Source of the DNA: CAILUG01 sp038125665
GTDB lineage: Bacteria > Pseudomonadota > Gammaproteobacteria > Pseudomonadales > Pseudohongiellaceae
Direction: 5' to 3'
Length of the DNA: 64,000 nucleotides
NCBI GenBank assembly: GCA_038125665.1
Contig: JAYPEI010000007.1
Span: 32,721 to 96,720, forward strand
This document shows positions 18,045-27,800 of the stretch, one piece after another (the first letter of the stretch is position 1; every line of letters begins with the position of its first letter). Made by a program: the position numbers and the translations under genes. The notes below the pieces were generated by a model. That model worked only from the letters and a program-made list of their open reading frames with translations. It did no database searches and was not told the DNA's origin.

Positions 18045-19100
18045 GTGAGTTTTATATTTGAGTATGGGTTATTTTTAGCAAAAGCAGTTACTGTGGTTTT
18101 AGCAATAGTAGTCATTCTGATTTCAATACTTGCCATTGGGAAACAACGTAGTGAGGGGAGTAATGAAGACGGGCACTTACAATTACATAAATTGAATGAA
18201 GTTTTGGATGATCTTAGGCAGGATATGCAGTCAGGTATTTTAGAGGGTGCCGCGCTAAAAAAGTTTGAGAAAGAAGAGCAGCGTAAACTAAAAGAACGTG
18301 AAAAAAATCAAGTTTCAGAGAACGCCACAAAACGAGTTTTCGTTCTAGACTTCGACGGTGATGTGAGGGCCTCTGAAGTAGAAAATCTCCGAAGGTGCAT
18401 TACAGCCATCCTACAAGTAGCTAGAAGGGATCAGGATGAGGTGGTCTTGCGACTGGAAAGCCCGGGAGGGATGGTTCATGCCTATGGATTAGCAGCATCA
18501 CAGCTTACCCGTCTAGGTAATCACGGTCTGGCTTTAACGATCTGTGTGGATAAAGTGGCTGCTAGTGGCGGCTATATGATGGCTTGTGTAGCTAATCAAT
18601 TGATCGCTTCACCTTTTGCCTATATAGGTTCAATAGGTGTTTTAGTTCAACTTCCAAATGTTCATCGCTTGCTGACAGAGAATAAAATTGACTATGAAAT
18701 GATCACCGCAGGTGAATATAAACGAACGCTTACGACTCTGGGTGAAAACACTGAAGCTGGGAGACTTAAAGTTCAAGAGGAAGTTAATACCATGCATGAA
18801 CTATTTAAGAACTTTATTGCGGAGCACAGGCCTCAAATGGATCTCGCTCCGGTGGCAACAGGTGAGGTCTGGACTGGCAGTCAGGCATTAGTATTAGGTT
18901 TGGTCGATAAGCTAGAAACTTCAGATGAAGTGATACTTAGACTCTGTAAAGAGTCTGATGTCTTTAAAGTAAGCTGGGAACGCCGTAGACATCTTCGAGA
19001 TAAAATCGAGGAACTTTTCGAGAATTCTGTTTCAAAAGTGATTAACGGAAGCATAGAACGCTGGCTCCATAGAGCAGATAAGGAAAAATATTTTTCCTGA
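18045..19100 (+). CDS. sohB: Inner-membrane peptidase SohB (S49 family)
   Basis: A membrane serine protease related to signal-peptide peptidase SppA. One N-terminal transmembrane helix (about residues 8-31) is followed by a charged coiled region, then the S49 protease domain. The Ser-Lys dyad is Ser174 in KVAASGGYMMA and Lys226 in AGEYKRTLT, 52 residues apart as in E. coli SohB. The oxyanion segment LRLESPGGMVHAYG is present. GTG is the start, with GGGAG just upstream. It ends 30 bp before the convergent DUF934 gene. Physiological substrates are unknown for the family. Confidence 0.94.
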   Translation: MSFIFEYGLFLAKAVTVVLAIVVILISILAIGKQRSEGSNEDGHLQLHKLNEVLDDLRQDMQSGILEGAALKKFEKEEQRKLKEREKNQVSENATKRVFVLDFDGDVRASEVENLRRCITAILQVARRDQDEVVLRLESPGGMVHAYGLAASQLTRLGNHGLALTICVDKVAASGGYMMACVANQLIASPFAYIGSIGVLVQLPNVHRLLTENKIDYEMITAGEYKRTLTTLGENTEAGRLKVQEEVNTMHELFKNFIAEHRPQMDLAPVATGEVWTGSQALVLGLVDKLETSDEVILRLCKESDVFKVSWERRRHLRDKIEELFENSVSKVINGSIERWLHRADKEKYFS

Positions 19101-19130
19101 TTTTGTACTGCTCCCTGACACAGTGACTAT

Positions 19131-19667
19131 CTAAGCAAACTGCTGGCGACGAAAAAGAGGTACAGGGTTCGTTACTAGGCTCTGATAATGTTCCTGAAAG
19201 CAGGAGAGAGCTTTCAGGACCTCTGTTTCTTCATAATCCTTTTGCAAGATAAACATGTCAAAGCCACATCGCTCCATGTATTGTAATTGGTCTATGCCTA
19301 TATCTCCGGTTGCTAAGAGGTGTCCCTTATAGTCACATGTTCTACGCAGGCGAGATGCTAAAGTATATGGACGACCATCGGTAAACTTGGGGAAATGCAG
19401 TGCTATTAAGTCTATTGAATTTAAAGCCACTGTGTTTGTCAGATCGTGTAATGAGTCATCCCCATCAAGCCAAGGTAAGATCTTGGCGCCTCCAATTTCT
19501 AGGGATTTCAACTGGGTAATTTCTTGCCATAGTTTATAGTGTACTAACACTGGTGCCTCAGGTTGAACACGACACTGTGTCTCTATCTCTGAGATAGTGG
19601 TTTCGCATGGCATCCATACGTACACTGACTGAGAGAAAGTAGTGGGTAGTTTAAGCAGCTTTGCCAT
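19131..19667 (-). CDS. DUF934 protein linked to sulfite reductase
   Basis: A 178-aa protein of the DUF934 family, which is regularly encoded directly after cysI in pseudomonads and relatives. Conserved segments visible are LIALHFPKFTDGRPYTLASRLR and GDIGIDQLQYMERCGFDMF. It has no signal peptide or membrane helix. Its start overlaps the end of cysI by 17 nt, so it is translated from the same message and most likely assists sulfite reduction, perhaps in electron delivery or assembly. That role is inferred from context. No biochemical function is known to me. Confidence 0.88.
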   Translation of the reverse strand: MAKLLKLPTTFSQSVYVWMPCETTISEIETQCRVQPEAPVLVHYKLWQEITQLKSLEIGGAKILPWLDGDDSLHDLTNTVALNSIDLIALHFPKFTDGRPYTLASRLRRTCDYKGHLLATGDIGIDQLQYMERCGFDMFILQKDYEETEVLKALSCFQEHYQSLVTNPVPLFRRQQFA

Positions 19668-21309
19668 ATATTTTTTCCTTAAATGGGGTCATGCCTAGGC
19701 GTAGGTAAGTTTGTAAAAAAGTTTCTCTGGGACTACGGTTTTCGAGGTAGACGGCAATCAATGTATCAATCACTTGAGGAATTTCTTCTTGTGCGAATGA
19801 GGGACCAAGGATTTCACCAATAGCAGCTTCGCGTCCCGCAGAACCACCAAGTACTATTTGATAGAACTCCCTCCCTTTTTTATCCACCCCTAAAATGCCA
19901 ATATTTCCTATGTGGTGATGCCCACACGCATTCATGCAACCAGAAATATTTAAACTGATATCGCCTATATTCAGTAATTCATCTAGATTATTGAAATGAC
20001 GCTGGATAGCCTCTGCAACTGGTATTGATTTCGCATTCGCCAGTGAACAATAATCTCCTCCTGGGCAGGCAATAATATCGTTTAACAATCCGCGGTGAGG
20101 GGTTGCAAGTTCTCCTTGCTTTAAAGAGGTATAAAGCTCAGGCAGACGAGCCAACTCAACATCTACTAGGCAAAGATTTTGTTCATGAGTTGCTCGTAGT
20201 TCACCAAAACTGAACTCATCAGAGAGATTTGCTACTAGCTCCATTTGTTCCGCCGTAAGATTACCTGGAGCTTTCCCAGTTTCTTTCAAGCAAAGAGTTA
20301 CTATTCGATAGCCACTTTGTTTATGGGGATGCACACAACGCTCATACCAATGATGAAATAGTACATCAGAACTTAATTTTGCTCTTAGTGCCTCATCTTC
20401 ATCGGGGAGATCTTGGTAGGAGGGTGAACTAAAAAATGATGAACACCGTTGCACTTCTTCGTCAGTTAGGGTCCCCGGTCCATTACGTAAAGCTTCCCAT
20501 TCAGCATCCACTTTAGAGCTAAATTTTTCTAAGCCATCAGCTTTGACCAAGATTTTAATTCTGGCCTTGTATTTGTTGTCGCGCCTGCCATCGGCATTAT
20601 AGACTCTTAGTATCGCCTCTAAGTAATTCAGGAGTTCTTGCCAAGGGAGAAATTCACGAATTACTTGTCCTATGATTGGGGTTCTTCCCAATCCACCACC
20701 TACGAGAACTTTAAATCCAAGCTCTCCTTCAAGATTGCGGACTAAGTACAACCCAATGTCGTGAACTTGTGTTGCAGCTTGATCTTCTTCATTACCACAG
20801 ACTGCAATTTTAAACTTACGGGGGAGGTAAGCAAATTCAGGGTGAAAAGTGGACCACTGTCTAATTATTTCACACCATGGTCTGCTATCAGCAATTTCTT
20901 CTTTTGCACGCCCTGCAAACTGATCAGTTGTTGTATTGCGAATACAATTGCCACTCGTTTGAATAGCATGCATTTCTACTTGGGCGAGTTCATGGAGAAT
21001 ATCTGGAACATTCTCTAAAGTGGGCCAATTGAATTGAATGTTTTGACGAGTAGAAAAATGACCGTAACCCTTGTCGTATTGTCTAGCAATATGAGCTAAT
21101 TTACGTAATTGTATTGAGTTTAGGCAACCATAGGGAATGGCAACCCTTAACATAGGAGCTAACCGTTGGATATACAGACCGTTTTGCAAACGCAAAGGAA
21201 GAAATTCTTCCTCACTTAATTTTCCCGCTAGAAAACGATGTGTTTGATCGCGGAACTGCTCAACGCGTTCTTCTAAGAATTGTTTATCGTACTGATTATA
21301 ACGGTACAT
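19651..21309 (-). CDS. cysI: Sulfite reductase hemoprotein (siroheme, 4Fe-4S), CysI type
   Basis: Reduces sulfite to sulfide with six electrons in assimilatory sulfur metabolism. The 552-aa protein has the two-fold nitrite/sulfite reductase architecture. The cluster and siroheme ligands are Cys415 and Cys421 in CPGGDYC and Cys458 and Cys462 in SGCMNACGHHH. The N-terminal half shows GHFSTRQNIQFNW and TSGNCIRNTTTD, which contact siroheme and sulfite. No flavoprotein cysJ is adjacent. Together with DUF934 this suggests the Pseudomonas-like, probably ferredoxin-dependent type. An assimilatory nitrite reductase is less likely given the DUF934 partner. Confidence 0.92.
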   Translation of the reverse strand: MYRYNQYDKQFLEERVEQFRDQTHRFLAGKLSEEEFLPLRLQNGLYIQRLAPMLRVAIPYGCLNSIQLRKLAHIARQYDKGYGHFSTRQNIQFNWPTLENVPDILHELAQVEMHAIQTSGNCIRNTTTDQFAGRAKEEIADSRPWCEIIRQWSTFHPEFAYLPRKFKIAVCGNEEDQAATQVHDIGLYLVRNLEGELGFKVLVGGGLGRTPIIGQVIREFLPWQELLNYLEAILRVYNADGRRDNKYKARIKILVKADGLEKFSSKVDAEWEALRNGPGTLTDEEVQRCSSFFSSPSYQDLPDEDEALRAKLSSDVLFHHWYERCVHPHKQSGYRIVTLCLKETGKAPGNLTAEQMELVANLSDEFSFGELRATHEQNLCLVDVELARLPELYTSLKQGELATPHRGLLNDIIACPGGDYCSLANAKSIPVAEAIQRHFNNLDELLNIGDISLNISGCMNACGHHHIGNIGILGVDKKGREFYQIVLGGSAGREAAIGEILGPSFAQEEIPQVIDTLIAVYLENRSPRETFLQTYLRLGMTPFKEKIYGKAA

Positions 21310-21564
21310 TGATCATGCCCTGGCGTTAATAAGTTTTGAGAGATTTAGGTCTTGTCAGAGAGATATATCATACCCCTCTTGCTTTATCGGAGATTACGGA
21401 AATACTCGATATTGTTAATCGATTTAATAGATATGCTAATTAAACAGCATTAGACGTCGGAGAAAGTTTAGCTTGCTGTATTTTCAGCAGTCTAAGGAGT
21501 AAAATACAGAAAAAATAATCAACTTCAGTTCACCATTGTTAATTCAGCGAAAGGATGATGTTAA

Positions 21565-21708
21565 GTGAGACATTCACAAGAGACTAGCAATAACAAAGAT
21601 TATAACGATGCTGAAATTGAAGCAGATGGACGGGCAGATGCTGGGGCAGCTTTTGCGTTAATAGCTCTGGCGGTGACAGCTTTGGTCGTTTACGTGAGCC
21701 AGTCATAA
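21565..21708 (+). CDS. Small single-pass membrane protein (47 aa), unrecognised
   Basis: A short reading frame with start GTG and an AAGGA ribosome-binding site at 21551-21555, nine bases upstream. It encodes a polar, acidic N-terminal half (QETSNNKDYNDAEIEADGRA) and one C-terminal transmembrane helix (AAFALIALAVTALVVYV) ending in SQS. This charge-then-helix design, good codon structure and ribosome-binding site support a real gene. I do not recognise the family. It is divergent from cysI, 255 bp away, and 230 bp from the DUF2970 gene on the other strand. Confidence 0.55.
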   Translation: MRHSQETSNNKDYNDAEIEADGRADAGAAFALIALAVTALVVYVSQS

Positions 21709-21938
21709 TCAAAATTTGTTCTTTATATTTTTAACAATTTTATTATTTGTGGCCAAGTAATATTAAGCACGAACCCGGTCTCAGATAATTTTTTCACTGC
21801 GTTTAGTTGATCCCTTGTGAATTACCAGTTAGCCTCTCTTTGTACTCAATATGCACCTGAGTAATTGATTTAATTTATCTGTCCTGGTCAATATTTATAC
21901 AAAAGAGATAGATTATTGTTGCTTTGGCGATTTTCAAA

Positions 21939-22160
21939 TTAGCTACTAATAAAATTGACCAAAACCATTAGCCCTAGCACAAAGGCAATGGTGAAAATAA
22001 TTGCTGCTACAACAAAAGGCATGACACTGCCACTATTAAAGTCCCGTTCCCTATTAGTCTTACTTTGCACACCGAAAGTAGCTTGTAAGACACTAAACAT
22101 CGCCTGGAGAAAAGTAATCTTTTGATCGCTTTTTTCATTGGTTTCAGTTTTGTGCTTCAT
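21939..22160 (-). CDS. DUF2970 small membrane protein
   Basis: A 73-aa protein with the DUF2970 pattern: FLQAMFSVLQATFGVQSKTNRERDF, where the SVL-A-FGVQS block and the N-RERDF block are the family hallmark, followed by a C-terminal transmembrane helix (about residues 47-70). The charged N terminus is probably cytoplasmic. Function is unknown. It is divergent from nfuA across 287 bp that hold the upstream regions of both genes. Confidence 0.8.
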   Translation of the reverse strand: MKHKTETNEKSDQKITFLQAMFSVLQATFGVQSKTNRERDFNSGSVMPFVVAAIIFTIAFVLGLMVLVNFISS

Positions 22161-22447
22161 TTATGACCTCATAAGCTTTTTATTTATAGCTGTACCTAGA
22201 TGGAGCAATCATCAGTCGAAATATTTCTTGGTTGACCCATTTTCCCGTGGCACTTTCACTGCTTAGATTTAAAGGGAAAACATAAAATTTTAGCCTTTAA
22301 ATGATCTAGATAACTGAAATTCCCGATAATTTTACTTGGTTATTAATTATAAGTATTATAGTGTATATAGTCCGTTGAAGCATGGCCTTGCCACGACAGT
22401 TAGTCGAAAATTGAAGTAAATTCAGAGATTATTTAAGGTAGTTCGCA

Positions 22448-23059
22448 ATGACAGCTGTAACAAACACCTCAACACAATATGTAGAAATTACCCCTAATGG
22501 TCAGGCCTATCTGCGTGAGTTATTGGACAAGCAGGATTGTGAAGGGATAGCTATACGTGTTTTTGTGTTAGACGGCGGAACACCCAAAGCTGAAACTTGT
22601 ATAGCTTTTTGCCGTCCTGGTGAAGCTGAGCTTGAAGACGAGCTGACTAACTATGAAGGTTTCAGTGCTTATATTGAAAAACGGAGCATCCCTTATCTTG
22701 CTGATGCTGTTGTTGATTATGCAAAGGACAGCATGGGCGGACAATTAACGATTCGTGCTCCTAATTCTCGTTTGCCCAGGGTTGGACCAGACTCGTCCTT
22801 GGAGGACAAGGTTAACTATATTCTCTACAACGATATTAATCCTGGATTGGCCTCTCATGGAGGTAATATCACGCTAGAAAAAATTACTGAGGAGAAGGTT
22901 GCAATTCTGCGATTTGGTGGTGGTTGCCAAGGCTGTGGTATGGTAGACGTCACATTGAAGGAAGGTGTAGAAAAATCTTTGTTAGAGCAGTTGCCTGAAT
23001 TAACCGGTATACGTGATGTTACCGATCATACTGTGCAGGAAAATGCTTACTATAAGTAG
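22448..23059 (+). CDS. nfuA: Fe-S biogenesis carrier protein NfuA
   Basis: Carries and delivers 4Fe-4S clusters, mainly under oxidative stress or iron limitation. The 203-aa protein has the two-domain layout of gammaproteobacterial NfuA. The degenerate A-type N-terminal domain is about residues 10-105 and the Nfu domain about 117-200. The cluster-binding pair Cys160 and Cys163 lies in GGGCQGCGMVDVTLKEGVE. The ATG is preceded by AAGGTAG. No isc or suf genes are nearby. The 287-bp upstream region is AT-rich and carries only a weak promoter candidate (TTGGTT at 22336, TATAGT at 22357). Confidence 0.95.
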   Translation: MTAVTNTSTQYVEITPNGQAYLRELLDKQDCEGIAIRVFVLDGGTPKAETCIAFCRPGEAELEDELTNYEGFSAYIEKRSIPYLADAVVDYAKDSMGGQLTIRAPNSRLPRVGPDSSLEDKVNYILYNDINPGLASHGGNITLEKITEEKVAILRFGGGCQGCGMVDVTLKEGVEKSLLEQLPELTGIRDVTDHTVQENAYYK

Positions 23060-23103
23060 TAAATGGGTGTTGAGTCGCATTATCCCTTATCGAGATATTT
23101 ATC

Positions 23104-23868
23104 GTGACACTAGCAATCATCGGTGGTTCTGGTCTTTACGCTCTAGAAGAGTTAGAGCTTGAGAAAACTCTCAGTTTGTTAACTCCTTATGCGGAGCAAC
23201 CTGTATGTCTCTATCAGTACAGAAAAGGTCTCTCCACTTGTTTATTTTTGCCCAGACACGGTGCAGAACATCAATTAGCCCCCCATGAAATAAATTATAG
23301 GGCAAACCTGTGGGCCTTGGACAAGGCAGGTGCGAGTAGTATTGTGGCTGTCAACGCAACAGGTGCGGTGGACCCTTGTCTCGAACCTGGCTCCTTGGTG
23401 CTTCCGGATCAAATTATCGACTATACCTATGGAAGAGAGAATAGTTTTTATCTTGGCAAGCATCAACTCAAAGCACATATTGATTTTAGTGAACCTTTTA
23501 CTCCTGAACTGAATACTCAAATTTCAGCTGTCGCAGATTCCTTGGGTTTACCCATAGTTAAGCAAGGAACCTATGGTGTCACCCAAGGCCCGCGTCTTGA
23601 GACTGGAGCAGAAATACGTAGACTCGCTAGGGATGGTTGTACTTTAGTAGGGATGACTGCTATGCCAGAGGCCGCTCTAGCCAGAGAGTTGGGGATACCT
23701 TATGCCAGTTTATGTTTGGTTATTAATAAAGCGGCGGGTGTGCCTGGTGCCCAATTGAATCATGAGTTTTTGATGCTCGTGTTGGAAGAAGGCATAGTGG
23801 TAGTTAAGAACCTTCTGCGAGAACTTGTTTCAAGATATTCTCCTGACAAATCTCTTTATATGCGCTGA
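23104..23868 (+). CDS. mtnP: S-methyl-5'-thioinosine/thioadenosine phosphorylase (PNP/MTAP family)
   Basis: A phosphorolytic enzyme of the polyamine-linked methionine or purine salvage pathway. The 254-aa trimeric PNP/MTAP fold shows the N-terminal phosphate loop IIGGSGLYAL, PRHGAEHQLAPHEINYRANLWAL, NATGAVD, GTYGVTQGPRLETGAEIR and GMTAMPEAALARELGI. Where human MTAP has its adenine-reading aspartates (VTDYD), this protein has Asn208 in VINKAAG, like the purine nucleoside phosphorylase TNK motif. That favours a 6-oxopurine such as methylthioinosine, as for the Pseudomonas enzyme next to csiV-mfd. Substrate choice is inference. The start is GTG, 44 bp after nfuA. Confidence 0.85.
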   Translation: MTLAIIGGSGLYALEELELEKTLSLLTPYAEQPVCLYQYRKGLSTCLFLPRHGAEHQLAPHEINYRANLWALDKAGASSIVAVNATGAVDPCLEPGSLVLPDQIIDYTYGRENSFYLGKHQLKAHIDFSEPFTPELNTQISAVADSLGLPIVKQGTYGVTQGPRLETGAEIRRLARDGCTLVGMTAMPEAALARELGIPYASLCLVINKAAGVPGAQLNHEFLMLVLEEGIVVVKNLLRELVSRYSPDKSLYMR

Positions 23869-23948
23869 AGTATCTATGCTAATTTATTACACAGGGTCAT
23901 TGTGCTAAGAGAGATTGAATCTTATGCTGCAGTATGACTTCCCGTGAA

Positions 23949-24845
23949 TCACTCAAAGTTTAGAGAAGTGTTTATTGAGGGGAGTGGAATTTCATAATCG
24001 TCGACCTGTATAAGCACCCCAAAGGCTGGGTTATCCAAATAGAAAAGTCTTCCTTTGCTAAGCAGATTTTTTTCCTGAATGGTCCAGAATGAATTAGACT
24101 CTGCTGATAAATAAAGTGCTGTCTCCAGCTGTACTCGTCCCCCACTATCAATTATTCTCAAATTTCCAAATAGCGTTTTGCCATCTGAGACATGTTCGGT
24201 ATTTGTAGAAATCTTATTATGCATTCTCTCATTATTATCTTCGGAGAGTAGCTGAGAAAAATTTGGATAGACACTTTCAAGGAAGGATTCTGTGGCGTTG
24301 GAACTGAAAACTGATACCGACCTAGCTTGGCGTGCAGAGACTAAGGGTTCATGCCAGCTACCATGCCATAGAACCGAGTAATTGCTCTCTCTTAGTCGGC
24401 TCAGCGTAGTTTTTAAAGAGAAATTCTCATGTGGAAGTCTCATGAAAGGCTCTTTTTCAACAGCTTTTAATGTAAATTTTGCAGTGAGATCTGTCTCTAG
24501 GGGAGCGTGTGAGGTTAATGAGCTAAATAAGGTGTTGGGTGGAAGTCGGTCCTGTTCATAAAACGGAAAATCAAGACCGAGAGCTGGTGATTTGAGTAGT
24601 ATACCTTTGGGTAGTAGTACAGGAGTAGAGGAGGCGAGTGGAATTTCAGATAGTGAGTCATCGTCTTTTTGAGTAAACACAATGACATTAACTGTCAGCC
24701 ATTCACTCGCTTCATCAGCGGCATGAGTATAGTGAACCGTTGTTGCTGCCGGAAATAAACCAATTACTAGAAGTAATTTAAGTCTTCTTTTTATATGCTG
24801 GAAGTTTTTATTGTGGTGCTGTTTTTTCACTTTTGGACCTATCAT
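23949..24845 (-). CDS. csiV: CsiV-family periplasmic protein
   Basis: A 298-aa exported protein. An N-terminal basic stretch and hydrophobic helix (about residues 22-42) precede EWLTVNVIVFTQKDDD, the segment typical of CsiV (described as a peptidoglycan-binding protein). The remainder is beta-rich and includes LRESNYSVLWHGSWHEPL and FGNLRIIDSGGRVQLETALYL, patterns repeated in the family. It has no enzymatic motif. Its ATG overlaps the stop of mfd by 4 bp, so it is co-transcribed with mfd, an order also known from pseudomonads. The role in cell-wall maintenance is known for relatives only. Confidence 0.78.
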   Translation of the reverse strand: MIGPKVKKQHHNKNFQHIKRRLKLLLVIGLFPAATTVHYTHAADEASEWLTVNVIVFTQKDDDSLSEIPLASSTPVLLPKGILLKSPALGLDFPFYEQDRLPPNTLFSSLTSHAPLETDLTAKFTLKAVEKEPFMRLPHENFSLKTTLSRLRESNYSVLWHGSWHEPLVSARQARSVSVFSSNATESFLESVYPNFSQLLSEDNNERMHNKISTNTEHVSDGKTLFGNLRIIDSGGRVQLETALYLSAESNSFWTIQEKNLLSKGRLFYLDNPAFGVLIQVDDYEIPLPSINTSLNFE

Positions 24846-27800
24846 TGTTCTAGTTTATCAAGCAGAGCATTAGCTAACATAATTCTTTCAGCTGCATCTC
24901 TAGCAGGTGTTCGAAATACTAATTCATTAGCCCCTTTCAAACTATAGTTCGCTGGCTCTGATTGAATAAGCTCTACCAGTTTGAGAGGATCTATTAATGT
25001 GTCGGTACAAAAACGTATACGACCTCCCCCTGTTGCCCCTTCGAGTTTTTCGATACCGAGTTTCTGTGCTCTAAGCTTTAATGCAGTTACTGCCAGGAGA
25101 TTTTGGGCTGGCTCAGGTAAGAGACCGAAACGATCAATCATTTCTACTTTCAATTCAAGCAGCTCCTCGTGATTAGCAGCATTGGCTAAGCGCTTATACA
25201 GAAGCAATCTCGTCTGTATATCCCCTAGGTAGTCTTCAGGAAGTAGTGCTGGAATACGCAAATTAATCTCAGTGTTAACAAAAAGAGCCTGATCTGGCTT
25301 CGGAACTTTACCAGCCTTCATTAGGGCAACTGTCTGTTCCAACATTTCGCTGTAGAGAGTAAAGCCTATGTTTTGCATGTGACCACTTTGCTCTTCTCCC
25401 AAAAGTTCACCGGCACCACGGATTTCAAGATCATGAGAAGCTAGAGTGAAGCCGGCACCTAAAGTGTCTGCACTACTTATGGCTTCCAGACGTTTTACCG
25501 CATCTGCAGTAAGGCTACGAGGATGGGGGGTAAGCAAGTAGGCATAGGCCTGGTGATGCGATCGACCGACTCGTCCTCTTAGTTGATGTAGTTGAGCAAG
25601 TCCGAATGTATCTGCTCGATCAATGATGATGGTGTTGGCATTAGGAATGTCTATCCCAGTTTCTATGATAGTCGAACATACAAGCACATTACTCCGTTTG
25701 TGATAAAAATCTGACATAACTCTCTCTAGCTCACTTTCTCTGAGTTGACCGTGGCCAACAACCACCCGAGCCTCTGGTACCAAATTGCGAATGCTCTCTG
25801 CTGTCTTCTCTATGGTGCGAACATTATTATGCAAGTAGAAAACTTGGCCACCGCGAAGAAGTTCGCGATGTATGGCTTCTTTGATCAATGGTTCGTTAAA
25901 TTCACGAATAAATGTGAGTACAGAAAGTCTACGTGCTGGAGGTGTCGCTATAATAGAAAGGTCTCGTAGGGCTGACATTGCCATATTTAGAGTTCGAGGA
26001 ATAGGTGTGGCTGTCAAAGTTAGAACATCCACATTAGCCCTTAAAGATAGAAGTCTATCTTTTTGTCTTACTCCGAATCGATGTTCCTCATCAATAATTA
26101 GTAACCCAAGATCTTTATATTTGATGCTTTCCTGCAATAATTTGTGAGTGCCAATCACTATGTCCGCTTTTCCATTGGCTAGTTCAGCTAAAGCTTCTTG
26201 TTGTTTAGTGCTGCTAACAAATCTCGATAATAAACGTATTGATACAGGCCAATCAGCAAAACGATCGCGAAAACTTTCATAATGTTGCTGAGCAAGTAGG
26301 GTAGTTGGAGCCAAAATTGCTACTTGCTTGTGATTACTGACAGCAATGAACGCAGCACGCATTGCAACTTCAGTTTTTCCGAAACCCACATCACCACAGA
26401 CCAAACGGTCCATTGGACGTGGGTTTGCCATATCAGCCAAAACAGCTTTAATAGTGTCCAGTTGATCCGGTGTTTCTTCAAAATCAAAGCTGTTAGAAAA
26501 CAACTGGTAATCTGTCTGAGGGATACTGAAGCTTTTTCCTTGTTGGGCAGCACGTCGAGCATGAATATCAAGTAGCTCTGCTGCAACATCGATCACTTTT
26601 TCGGCGGCTTTGCGTTTAGCTTTTTGCCATTGATCGCTGCCAAGTTTATGTAGAGGAGCATTCTCTGGATCTGTCCCACCATAACGGGTGATCATGTGTA
26701 AATTTGCAACAGGGACATAAAGTTTGGCGCCCTCAGCATATTCTAAAACTACAAATTCTGTCAGTTGATCTTCAACACTGAAGTTTTCAAGCCCTCTGTA
26801 TCTGCCTACACCATGGTCTAAATGAACAACCGCCGATCCTTCTTTTAGTTCAGTCAAACTTTTAATAACAAAGTCGCTGTTGTCTTGTTGTTCACGACGT
26901 CTTCTTGTTTGAGCAACATGATTTACAAAAAGCTGGTTCTCCGCTATCACTGCCATTTTTTTTGCAGGTAACCATAGGCCATGATTGAGGGGCGCTATAG
27001 TCACATAGAGTTGAGGAGGTTGTAAGTTTAATTTCTCTTGGAAATCTCTCCAGTTGATACATGAGGTTGCATCAATCCGGTTATCACGGAGTAATTCCAA
27101 CAACACTTCACGACGTCCAGCTGATTCACAAGTTAGTAGGATATGTTGGTCAAAATTGTCAGCTAAGAATTGTCTAAGCTTTGACATAGGATCTAGTTGG
27201 CGTTGTTCTACAGCTAGATCTGGCATGGGTTGTGAATCAAGTACCCAATTGTTAGCTGTTACTTGATTAGCTTGATTCAGTAACTCGATTAGAGGAAATT
27301 TTTTAAGTTTTTCGAATAGTTTCTCAACAGGTAGGAAGACTTCTTTAGGGGGTAGTAAAGGACGTTCTGGATCGACTCCAAGTTGATCATGGCGCACACG
27401 CACTTCACGCCAAAATTGTTCAGCCCCCGAATTTAAGTCACCATAGGTATAAACTTGTAAATCTGTTGGCAAGTAGTCAAAAAGCGTTTCGAGAGAGGTG
27501 AAAAAAAGTTTCAGGTAATATTCAAGTCCTGCACTTGATATTCCTTTGCTCACATCCTCGTACAAAGGGCAGCGCCTAACATCCACGGCAAAGTTTTCAC
27601 GGAAGGCCTTTCTGAATTTAGCTATGGAATCATCGTTTAAAGGAAACTCTCTTGCAGGTAAGAGTTTTAATGAATTTAGCTGCTGACTTGAGATTTGCGT
27701 ATCAACAGCAAAATTACGCATGCTTTCTATTTCTTCATCAAAGAACTCAATTCGTAGTGGCTCTTGGGTGCCCATTGGGAAAAGGTCAAGAATTGAGCCT

